Shown here piece after piece: positions 28,918 to 36,298 of a stretch of DNA of 64,000 nucleotides (the stretch's first letter is position 1; each line of letters starts with the position of its first letter). This DNA comes from Thermophagus xiamenensis (GTDB lineage: Bacteria > Bacteroidota > Bacteroidia > Bacteroidales > Marinilabiliaceae), in NCBI RefSeq assembly GCF_900112795.1, contig NZ_FONA01000004.1, forward strand, positions 124,001-188,000, given 5' to 3'. The position numbers and the translations under genes are program-made. The notes under the pieces were generated by a model. The model had not been told where the DNA came from and made no database searches. It was given only the letters and a program-made list of their open reading frames with translations.

Positions 28918-29684
28918 TTTAAATATTTTGAATTAAAAACAGGACCATCTGTACAGGTACATTTATTACCCTCAATAGTTGGAGTAATGCAACATAGGCA
29001 AGCCCCAATACCACAAGCCATCATGTTTTCGAGTGACACTTCGCAATTCAAATTTCTTTTCAGAGCATACTTGGCAATAACTTTCATCATGGCTTCAGGA
29101 CCGCAAGTATAAATCCAATCGAAATCAGGCTTATAAGTTTTCATAATAGGATGGTGAATAACAAATCCTTTGGTCCCGGCTGATCCGTCTTCAGTTGTAA
29201 TAAAAACTTCGCCCAATTTTCGATATTCATCCAGCTCTACCAACTGTGCAGAAGATTTAGCACCGATCAGAAAACGAGGCTTAATGCCATTTTCATGTAA
29301 AAATCTGCCCAAAAAAAGAAGCGGTGCTACACCACAACCACCTCCTACTAATAGGACTTTATTACTTGAAGGAAGAGAATAATAGGTTCCGAGAGGATAA
29401 ATTAAATTAAGAGATTCGCCAGGTTTCATAGCCGCCAAACGTCGAGTTCCCTCACCTACTTCTTGAACCAATAATTTAATGGTGTTATTTTGATAATCTA
29501 CATCGTGAATAGATAGAGGGCGACGTAAAAAAGTGTTTGGAGAGCCTTCCACTTTAATTTCAGCAAATTGCCCAGGATAAATTTTTGGGAGATTCGTGGG
29601 ATGTTGTAAAGTGAGAATAACAAATTCTGATGTTTGACGCTTATTCTCGAGAATTACAAAATCCTCTATAAATTTTTTCGGCAT
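28911..29684 (-). CDS. pyrK: Dihydroorotate dehydrogenase electron-transfer subunit
   Basis: A 257-residue ferredoxin-reductase-like protein. The FAD domain has RRPLSIHD, and a NAD-binding part begins at [17 protein letters not shown]-terminal [2Fe-2S] cysteine set is visible in [10 protein letters not shown] and KCTCTDGP. It passes electrons from PyrD's FMN to NAD+. Gene order pyrK-pyrD with overlap is the usual one. A perfect TTTACAATTGTAAA palindrome lies 22 bp upstream of its start, so repressor control is possible. Confidence 0.95.
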   Translation of the reverse strand: MPKKFIEDFVILENKRQTSEFVILTLQHPTNLPKIYPGQFAEIKVEGSPNTFLRRPLSIHDVDYQNNTIKLLVQEVGEGTRRLAAMKPGESLNLIYPLGTYYSLPSSNKVLLVGGGCGVAPLLFLGRFLHENGIKPRFLIGAKSSAQLVELDEYRKLGEVFITTEDGSAGTKGFVIHHPIMKTYKPDFDWIYTCGPEAMMKVIAKYALKRNLNCEVSLENMMACGIGACLCCITPTIEGNKCTCTDGPVFNSKYLKW

Positions 29685-29705
29685 CGATTAAAGATAAAAT
29701 TTAAA

Positions 29706-29719
29706 TTTACAATTGTAAA
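29706..29719. promoter_or_regulatory. Perfect palindrome upstream of pyrK, candidate operator
   Basis: TTTACAATTGTAAA is a perfect 14-bp dyad 22 bp upstream of the pyrK start codon. The same word occurs again at 31065 beyond the HTH gene, and near copies lie at 27960, 30546 and 30615. The clustering around an HTH gene suggests its binding site; this is inferred. Confidence 0.5.
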
Positions 29720-29885
29720 CTACTTAAACAAAGCAATAATAATAAGTTTGACGGTACAAATATATGAATCCTGCTGAATTTTTTGCATTCTTAGGGACAA
29801 AAGCAATAGTAGACAATACTAATTCAATTATAAAGAAAACATGCAGTAGAAATATTACTTGATATCTAAAAACATTACCACTTAA

Positions 29886-30362
29886 TTAAGCCGGGAAAAA
29901 AATATCAAAAGTATTGTCATCATAAATAAGGATAGTCTTAATGATTTTTTTTCGCGGTTTACTATCTGAAGAATTAATTACAGGAAATTTACCATTTTCT
30001 GGCTTATCGGATTTTAGACTTGGAACAGAACCAGACTTTTTACGCATGTATTCACTTTGCTTTTCATCCTTTACAGGTTCACTTACAGGAAAATGAATTT
30101 GGCCATTAGATTCAGCATTTTTATCGTTAATTGTATTGTCAAGAAACAAATCCGAACGTTTATAGGGCCCATTTCCAGTAATAAGCCAATCGGGATTAAT
30201 ATGCTCAAAAGAAGCCAATATTTTTTGCAAAAATTCAAGACTGGGATTGTTGCGACCAGACAAAATATGGCTTACACTTGAACGTTGAACTCCAACCAAC
30301 TCAGCAAAACGAGCAGGAGTAAGATGTTCTTGTTTTAAAATTTTCTGCAATCGATCCTTCAT
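29886..30362 (-). CDS. Cro/C1-type HTH transcriptional regulator
   Basis: A 158-residue protein. The N-terminal ~65 residues are a helix-turn-helix of the Xre/Cro type (LTPARFAELVGVQRSSVSHILSGRNNPS), close to small Bacteroidota regulators that begin MKDRLQKIL. The rest is charged, low-complexity and probably disordered, with a short hydrophobic C-terminal strand. An upstream TTG gives three more codons, but the ATG at 30362 matches relatives. It is flanked on both sides by copies of a TTTACAATTGTAAA palindrome, which may be its operators. Whether it regulates pyrKD or only itself is unknown. Confidence 0.8.
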   Translation of the reverse strand: MKDRLQKILKQEHLTPARFAELVGVQRSSVSHILSGRNNPSLEFLQKILASFEHINPDWLITGNGPYKRSDLFLDNTINDKNAESNGQIHFPVSEPVKDEKQSEYMRKKSGSVPSLKSDKPENGKFPVINSSDSKPRKKIIKTILIYDDNTFDIFFPA

Positions 30363-31140
30363 TGGTAACAATAAATTTATCTAAACTTTAATTCGCCTGA
30401 AATTAGCCGACCTGAAATTGAATAAATGAAAATGATTGTTTTAAAAATTATCAAAAGAAACCTGCACAAATATTTTCTTAAAATCAATATACAAATCCAT
30501 CAAATAAGTTTTCTGGTTTAAATAGACTTAAAATCTCTCAAGACATTTACAAATGTAATAATTATTTCAAACATATGTAATTGCTTGGCAGTTTACAACT
30601 TTAAATTTTTTGGATTTTCAAATGTAAACACTACGGAAAATACATAATTGCACAATCAATCCATTTTGTGTTACCCCTAATTAAAGATAATATAATAATA
30701 AATACATGCTTTATACACAATATATTAAAAAATGACCCAAGCTTTATAATAAAGCGCTTGGAACTCATTATAACCTGCTAAAGCAGGAAAAGAGAATAAC
30801 TATTTACCTCTGATAATCAAGAAGAATAATTTGAAAAAAAGCAATCTTTAAATTAAACTTTAAATAAATCAATTAAAAAACTGTTTTTTAAATATATAAG
30901 TACAAATTTTTGTTCTGAAAATCGTCAAAATGAATAAATATTCAATAATTCCCCTTTTTGATCTATTCCAATAATTTAAGTAACATCTTTAAGTTTCTGA
31001 AAATGTGATTTATAAAACAAAAACAATAACGCTTTTACAAATCACGCACAACAATTTAAGTTGATTTACAATTGTAAATAGGATTGCTAAAGAGAAGTAT
31101 TGGTATCGATATAGCGAAAAACTGAGGTTCAAGGTGTCAG
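30363..31140. promoter_or_regulatory. Long AT-rich regulatory/intergenic region with palindromes and hairpins
   Basis: No gene seen. It contains imperfect copies of the palindrome at 30546-30559 and 30615-30628 (12/14 each) and a perfect one at 31065-31078. Two neighbouring hairpins lie at 30737-30761 (CCAAGC/GCTTGG arms) and 30774-30787 (CCTGC-TAAA-GCAGG). At 31084-31125 the plus strand reads LKRSIGIDIAKN then stop, like the start of an IS110-type transposase. The region is unusually long and probably old insertion debris plus the HTH promoter. Confidence 0.4.
31064..31079. promoter_or_regulatory. Perfect 16-bp palindrome, candidate operator
   Basis: ATTTACAATTGTAAAT is a perfect dyad containing the same 14-bp core as the site upstream of pyrK. 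It lies about 700 bp upstream of the HTH gene start. Confidence 0.45.
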
Positions 31141-31278
31141 CTATAAATTTTCCAAAAATTTCAGACGTTCGGAACCCATCAGGTTTTCTAATATCAATTC
31201 CAGAAGCTCGTGTAGCCCTTTCCTTTTTGTTAAATGATTGCTTATTAACTCTGTTAATTGTTCCTTTTTAAAATCCAT
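31141..31278 (-). pseudogene. Short ORF resembling a transposase N-terminal fragment
   Basis: A 45-codon frame on the minus strand starting MDFKKEQLTELISNHL and continuing with GLHELLELILENLMGSERLKF before a stop. The pattern of a 'GLxELLxxxLxxLMxSER' helix recalls the N-terminus of IS256/mutator-type transposases in Bacteroidota. No catalytic domain follows on the minus strand. Together with the IS110-like scrap 20 bp away it suggests decayed insertion sequences. It could instead be a genuine small protein; family identity is uncertain. Confidence 0.35.
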
Positions 31279-31430
31279 AAGGTCTTCTCTTTTTTAAAGC
31301 TTTTATTTTATTTCGTTTGTAAAACTACGCTTTGAAGACTTTTTTCCAGTCCGGACACTCATTTTTAAACAATATCTTAGGATTTAATACTTTCTAATAA
31401 TCCAATCGAAAAAGGCCTTAAATAATCAAT

Positions 31431-31470
31431 AAAAAAGCCTTATCAGATTATATTCTGATAAGGCTTTCCA
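31431..31470 (-). terminator. Strong hairpin terminator downstream of the flavodoxin operon
   Basis: AAAGCCTTATCAGA (31434-31447) and TCTGATAAGGCTTT (31454-31467) form a perfect 14-bp stem around TTATAT. On the minus strand it runs into TTTTTT. It lies 178 bp past the flavodoxin stop. A second dyad (CCCTT...AAGGG, about 31486-31513) lies between them. Confidence 0.75.
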
Positions 31471-31644
31471 TCTTCTCATTCTTCCCTTGATGATTATTAA
31501 TCATTTTAAGGGAAAGGTTTATATACTGTTAAATAAAAATAAATTTCAAGCAATGTTTAGCAACAGATAAAGCTGTTTTAATATAAAAATGAGAAAAGTA
31601 ACCTTCATGGCCTATAAATTAAAAAGAAAAAAGTAGAATATCAG

Positions 31645-32157
31645 CTATTTCCCCATAAAAGCTTTCTTAACATCAGCTACCCATTTTTCAATCCGCTGAT
31701 CAGTTAAAGCCGCTTGGTTTTCAATATCGATTGCAAGCCCCACAAATTGGTCACCTCTTTGAGCTCTCGAATAATCGAAAGAATAACCTTCGACAGAGGT
31801 ATATCCAACTATTTCGCCACCACGTTGTTCAATAAATTCGGCCATAATTCCCAAACCGTCTACAAAATTATCGGGGTATCGTACCTGGTCGCCGCCTCCG
31901 AATAAAGCAAATTTTTTGCCTTTAAGATTGTCCTCTTCTATTGTTGGTAAAAACTCATCCCAATAATAAGGGAGTTCACCATCAAACCAAGTAGGAACGG
32001 CAAAAATATAGTTCTCAAATTTTTCAAAATCTTTATGTGTTGCAGTATTAACATCAACTTCCTCTACCGATTTTTCATCAAGTAGCTTAATGATCTTCTT
32101 GACTTGTTGTTTGGTTTTATGTGACTGGAAGTTATAAAAAATACCTATTTTCTTCAT
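31645..32157 (-). CDS. Flavodoxin with a divergent phosphate loop
   Basis: A 170-residue long-chain-type flavodoxin. The FMN ring-binding loops are kept: PTWFDGELPYYWDEFLP (~55-71) holds the usual Trp, and GGGDQVRYPDNFVDGLG (~87-103) is the 90s loop. The N-terminal phosphate loop, normally T/S-x-T-G-x-T, reads NFQSHKTK (9-16) and lacks the Gly and the Thr pattern. FMN binding may therefore be altered. The gene starts 42 bp after the E1 gene, so the operon may link this electron carrier to 2-oxoacid oxidation. Expected role: low-potential one-electron carrier. Confidence 0.85.
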   Translation of the reverse strand: MKKIGIFYNFQSHKTKQQVKKIIKLLDEKSVEEVDVNTATHKDFEKFENYIFAVPTWFDGELPYYWDEFLPTIEEDNLKGKKFALFGGGDQVRYPDNFVDGLGIMAEFIEQRGGEIVGYTSVEGYSFDYSRAQRGDQFVGLAIDIENQAALTDQRIEKWVADVKKAFMGK

Positions 32158-32199
32158 AACAATTGTTATTGAAATTATCAGTAATTCTAGTATAGTAAA

Positions 32200-34251
32200 T
32201 TAAAATTTGGCCAGATCACGCGCCGCATTGAGGATTTTATCTGTATTGGGTAAAATAGCTGCCTCTAAAATACGGTTAAATCCAATAGGGGTAAATTCAG
32301 CTCCCACGCGTTTAACGGGTGCATCAAGAAATGTAAAAGCTTCTTCGGCAATAGTAGCTGCCAATTCGCCACCAAAACCACCAAATACTTTATCTTCGTG
32401 AACAATCAGCGCTCTGGAAGTTTTTTTCAAGGATTTAAAAATAGTTTCTTTATCCAAAGGAATTAACGAACGGATATCAATAACTTCAACTTCAATGCCA
32501 TCTTCTTTACTGAGTTTCTCTGCGGCTTCAAGGCACATATGCGTGGTATTTCCGTAGGTGATCATAGTCATATGTTTACCCTCTCTTCTAATTCGGGCTT
32601 TCCCAAACGGAACTTCAAAATCATCCGGGACCACAGTTGCCGCTTTAGGTGAGTTATAAAGCGCCTTAGGTTCAAGGAAAAGTGTCAGACCTTCTGAACG
32701 AATAGATGTGCGCAGCAGACCGGCTGCATCGTCGGCAAATGATGGATAAACAACTCTTACTCCCGGGAAAGTAGCCAATGCCCCTTCAGTAGTTTGAGAA
32801 TGGTATAAACCACCTCCTATATATCCACCGGAAGCTAATCGAATGGTTATATTGGGCGAGAACTGACCTTTGGTACGCCAATATTCATGCGTTGTTTCAA
32901 CATATTGTTCCATGGCTGGCCAAAAATAATCGGCAAATTCCGCACCTTCTACAACAATTCTTATTTTTTTGTTAAAACGCGACATTCCGTTTGCAGTTCC
33001 CAGAATAAAATCTTCTGCTATAGGAGCATTAAAAACCCGCTTTTTCCCGAATTCTTGCTGCATTCCTTTAGTAACGTTAAATACCCCGCCTTTATCTTTA
33101 TTTGCGATATCCTGCCCCCAAATGAAAGTATCGGGATTAAGACGGAATTCTGCTTTAAGCGTCTCATTTAAAGCTTGTATTAGTTTAATGGGTTGTCCTT
33201 CGGCATTATGTGTCCCGTCGGGATATTTTTGGCTTACATACGGTTCCGGGATAACAAAATCATGAATTGATTCGGGCTTTGGATCCGGAGCTTTCATTGC
33301 CTTTTTGTGGGCCTCTTTAACCTCCTTGACAACCCTTTCTTCAATCTCTTTCAACTCCTCTTCAGTTGCTCTACCGTAACGAAGAAGCATTCTACGGTAT
33401 TTAGCCAAAGGGTCATATTCTTTAACATAATTTAATTCGTTTTGGTCCCGGTAAAGTTCATGTCTATCGGAATTGGAGTGAGAACCAATCCGTACACAAT
33501 TGGCATGAACTACAACAGGGGATTGCTGTGTCATGGCCCAATTAACAGCCTCTTCCATGGCATTCATGGAATCAAACACATCCTTACCATTACAGTAAAT
33601 AATTCTTAAATGTTTAAATCCCTCAAAATTGCGAGCCACCTTTCTGTTGGCAGTTTGATCTTCTTTAGGCACAGATATGCCATACCCATTGTCTTGAAAA
33701 ACAAAAACCACAGGTAATTTTTCACGAGAAGCACCATTTATTGCCTCATAAACATAACCTTCGGAAACAGAGCTTTCACCTTGTGAGCTTATGACAACAG
33801 CATCTGTAACATTATAGGTTTTTAATGCTCGTCCAAGTCCTACAGCATGAAGGGTGTGATTTCCCGTAGCTGAGCTTACGTTATGAATATTCCAGGATGG
33901 TTTGGCAAAGTGGTTTGACATGTGTCGTCCGCCCCCTGCAACATCGGCATCTTTAGAAATACCATTAAAGATTATTTCTTCAGCAGTCATTCCTGCCGAC
34001 ACGCAAGTTTGAAGGTCCCGGTAATATGGGAATAAATGGTCTTTATTTTTACGGAATTTCTGGCCGATAGCCAGCTGAATACCATCGTGTCCTGCTGCCG
34101 GTGCGTGATATGACCACCCTATGGCCTGTTTTAAATAATTAGGGGCACGTTCGTCGAGCGTGCGTCCCAGGAATAATAAATAATACCACTTAAGCAGGGT
34201 TTCTTTATCGGTTTTTTTTACCGAATATTTTTCTTGAACATTACTTTTCAT
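32200..34251 (-). CDS. 2-oxoacid dehydrogenase E1 component, fused alpha and beta subunits
   Basis: A 683-residue fusion. The alpha half (about 1-330) has the thiamine diphosphate region SQGESSVSEGYVYEAINGA ending in FVFQDNGYGIS, where the family has G-D-G...N-N. The beta half (about 350-683) begins KLIQALNETL and has EDFILGTANG, GGYIGGGLYHSQ and the C-terminal GAEFTPIGF. Fused E1 proteins of this size are common in Bacteroidota and are annotated as branched-chain (2-oxoisovalerate) dehydrogenases. The E2 gene lies 265 bp upstream on the same strand. No E3 is in the window. Substrate could also be pyruvate; branched-chain acids are more likely by family. Confidence 0.9.
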   Translation of the reverse strand: MKSNVQEKYSVKKTDKETLLKWYYLLFLGRTLDERAPNYLKQAIGWSYHAPAAGHDGIQLAIGQKFRKNKDHLFPYYRDLQTCVSAGMTAEEIIFNGISKDADVAGGGRHMSNHFAKPSWNIHNVSSATGNHTLHAVGLGRALKTYNVTDAVVISSQGESSVSEGYVYEAINGASREKLPVVFVFQDNGYGISVPKEDQTANRKVARNFEGFKHLRIIYCNGKDVFDSMNAMEEAVNWAMTQQSPVVVHANCVRIGSHSNSDRHELYRDQNELNYVKEYDPLAKYRRMLLRYGRATEEELKEIEERVVKEVKEAHKKAMKAPDPKPESIHDFVIPEPYVSQKYPDGTHNAEGQPIKLIQALNETLKAEFRLNPDTFIWGQDIANKDKGGVFNVTKGMQQEFGKKRVFNAPIAEDFILGTANGMSRFNKKIRIVVEGAEFADYFWPAMEQYVETTHEYWRTKGQFSPNITIRLASGGYIGGGLYHSQTTEGALATFPGVRVVYPSFADDAAGLLRTSIRSEGLTLFLEPKALYNSPKAATVVPDDFEVPFGKARIRREGKHMTMITYGNTTHMCLEAAEKLSKEDGIEVEVIDIRSLIPLDKETIFKSLKKTSRALIVHEDKVFGGFGGELAATIAEEAFTFLDAPVKRVGAEFTPIGFNRILEAAILPNTDKILNAARDLAKF

Positions 34252-34516
34252 ACGATTCCTTTACTTTTAAATTATCTCATTTAAACCTGTTTATTAACAC
34301 TACAAAAACAGACTTAAAATCAATTACTTTAACTATTGCTGCAAGCACCAATAGTTTTCTTTTAGACCCGGGTTTAAATAAAACCCCATAAATTAAAACA
34401 AAATTTTAAGTTCCAGATTTTTAAGGATTTTCTAAAAAATAAACCTGACTTTTCTATTTAAATTTAAGTCCATACCCGTAATCCCCGGAAATTTTACGAA
34501 AAATAAATAACAGGGA

Positions 34517-35845
34517 TTAAATTTCCCTGTTTACATCAGCATTTTCCAAATAGTCGGCAATTTTCCGTAAAAACATACCACCTAAAGCACCATCAACAAC
34601 GCGATGGTCGTATGAGAGAGATAGAAACATTTTATGCCGGATAGCAATAGCGTCACCTGTAGGCGTTTCAATTACCGCCGGTTTTTTCTCAATAGTACCT
34701 GTAGCCAGTATAGCCACTTGTGGTTGATTGATAATAGGTGTACCTATAGTATTTTTAAATGAACCAAAGTTGGTAATAGTAAATGTTCCTCCTTGAATAT
34801 CATCACTCGATAACTTATTGTTTCTGGCAGCTTCGGCCAAACGATTAATTTCGGAAGCAAGTCCCACAATATTTTTTTGGTCGGCTTGTTTTACAACGGG
34901 AACAATAAGGTTGCCTGAAGGCAAAGCTACAGCAATACCTATATTGACATTTTTTCGTTTGATGATGTTATACCCATCAACAGAAACATTAATGCCGGGA
35001 AAATCTCTGAGAGCTTTTGCTACCGCCTCAGCAAACATCGGCATAAAAGTTAATTTTTCGCCATATTTTTCCTGGAACTGATTTTTAACTTTATTTCTCC
35101 ATATTACCAGGTTAGTAACATCAGCTTCAACCACAGAAGTAACATGGGGAGAAACGTGCTTAGACATTACCATATGGTCGGCAATAAGCTTTCTCATGCG
35201 ATCCATCTCAACAATTTCATCCCCTGCACCAGCAGAAACTTTGGGAGCTTGAATAGAAGTCACAGGTTTATCGGTGGTTGCTCCAACAATTTCTTTGGAT
35301 GGACGTACACCTTCCGCGTTTCGTGTTTTCAAATAATTCAACATGTCTTCTTTGGTAACTCGACCATCTTTCCCACTGCCAGGAATTTTGTCGAGCTCAG
35401 ACAGCGGAATACCTTCCTCCTTTGCAATGCTCTTAACCAAAGGCGAATAAAAACGGTCACTTTTAATGGTTTCTTCTTCCTTGTTAAGAGGCTTTTGGGA
35501 AGCTGCAACCGCTGCCACCGGTTTATCCTTAACCTCTGTGATTGGTGTTTCAGGTTTACTGTCAGCCGTTTCCGTGGTTATTTCCTCTACATCTGAATCT
35601 TCACCTTCTAAGGCAACTACCGCGACAACAGTTCCCACAGGAACAACGGCATCAACATCAAATTTAATTTCTTTAATAGTCCCAGATACTGGTGAAGGAA
35701 TTTCAGAATCTACCTTATCGGTCGCAATTTCAAGTAATGGGTCGTCTTCTTCTACTTTATCGCCTACTTTAACAAACCATTTGGTAATGGTAGCTTCTTC
35801 GACGCTTTCACCCATTTTGGGCATCAGTATTTCAAATGTTGACAT
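34517..35845 (-). CDS. 2-oxoacid dehydrogenase E2 (dihydrolipoyl acyltransferase)
   Basis: A 442-residue protein with three parts. One lipoyl domain carries lipoyl-lysine K44 in EIATDKVDSE. A peripheral-subunit binding domain (about 130-170, PLVKSIAKEEGIPLSELDKIPGSG style) holds E3. The catalytic domain ends in SYDHRVVDGALGG with active His414 and Asp418. It transfers the acyl group from E1 to CoA in the branched-chain or related dehydrogenase. It precedes the fused E1 gene. Acidic, Thr/Val-rich linkers separate the domains, as in flexible lipoyl arms. Confidence 0.94.
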   Translation of the reverse strand: MSTFEILMPKMGESVEEATITKWFVKVGDKVEEDDPLLEIATDKVDSEIPSPVSGTIKEIKFDVDAVVPVGTVVAVVALEGEDSDVEEITTETADSKPETPITEVKDKPVAAVAASQKPLNKEEETIKSDRFYSPLVKSIAKEEGIPLSELDKIPGSGKDGRVTKEDMLNYLKTRNAEGVRPSKEIVGATTDKPVTSIQAPKVSAGAGDEIVEMDRMRKLIADHMVMSKHVSPHVTSVVEADVTNLVIWRNKVKNQFQEKYGEKLTFMPMFAEAVAKALRDFPGINVSVDGYNIIKRKNVNIGIAVALPSGNLIVPVVKQADQKNIVGLASEINRLAEAARNNKLSSDDIQGGTFTITNFGSFKNTIGTPIINQPQVAILATGTIEKKPAVIETPTGDAIAIRHKMFLSLSYDHRVVDGALGGMFLRKIADYLENADVNREI

Positions 35846-36137
35846 ATCAATTGAGTTTAATTTTTGTAATATACAAATTGCAAAATTAGAAATTTAATCT
35901 ATTTAAAACAAATCCAAATAAAAATAAATCGTTGTTGTTCATTTGGTTTTCATCAAAACCACAATTTAGCCTGTTTTGTTCAAACATTAAATCATTTTAT
36001 AAAACATTTTTCAAAAAGTTCGATAGAAATGGCTGAAACAGTGTGAAAAGGGCCAAATACAGAATGCGCAAAAGATTGAAATATAAAAATCAACCAAAAA
36101 TTGGATACCCAAAACAAATTCGAAAAGAAAAATTTTT

Positions 36138-36145
36138 TATTTTTG
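36138..36145 (+). promoter_or_regulatory. -7 promoter box of tRNA-Gly(CCC)
   Basis: TATTTTTG matches TAnnTTTG, 24 bp upstream of the tRNA 5' end. The same layout (T-rich tract then TAnnTTTGCA) precedes the second tRNA-Gly at 43690. Confidence 0.5.
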
Positions 36146-36169
36146 CAGGTGATAAAAAAAAGCAATCAC

Positions 36170-36242
36170 GCGGAAATAGCTCAGTTGGTAGAGCATCAGC
36201 TTCCCAAGCTGAGGGTCGCGGGTTCGAGTCCCGTTTTCCGCT
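36170..36242 (+). tRNA. tRNA-Gly, anticodon CCC
   Basis: A 73-nt cloverleaf: acceptor GCGGAAA/TTTCCGC with discriminator T, D-arm AGCTCAGTTGGTAGAGC, anticodon stem TCAGC/GCTGA around loop TTCCCAA, and T-arm GCGGGTTCGAGTCCCGT. CCA is not encoded. It decodes GGG. It differs from the tRNA-Gly(GCC) at 43690 mainly in the anticodon arm and variable loop. Confidence 0.97.
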
Positions 36243-36245
36243 CAC

Positions 36246-36278
36246 AAAAAAAGCTGTCCTATTTCGACAGCTTTTTTT
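36246..36278. terminator. Bidirectional terminator between tRNA-Gly and thrA
   Basis: AAAAAAAGCTGTC (36246-36258) pairs perfectly with GACAGCTTTTTTT (36266-36278). The A and T runs flank the GC core on both sides, so it can stop the tRNA transcript (plus) and the thrA transcript (minus, stop at 36299). Confidence 0.85.
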
Positions 36279-36298
36279 GTTTTATGGGGTATCAAGAG

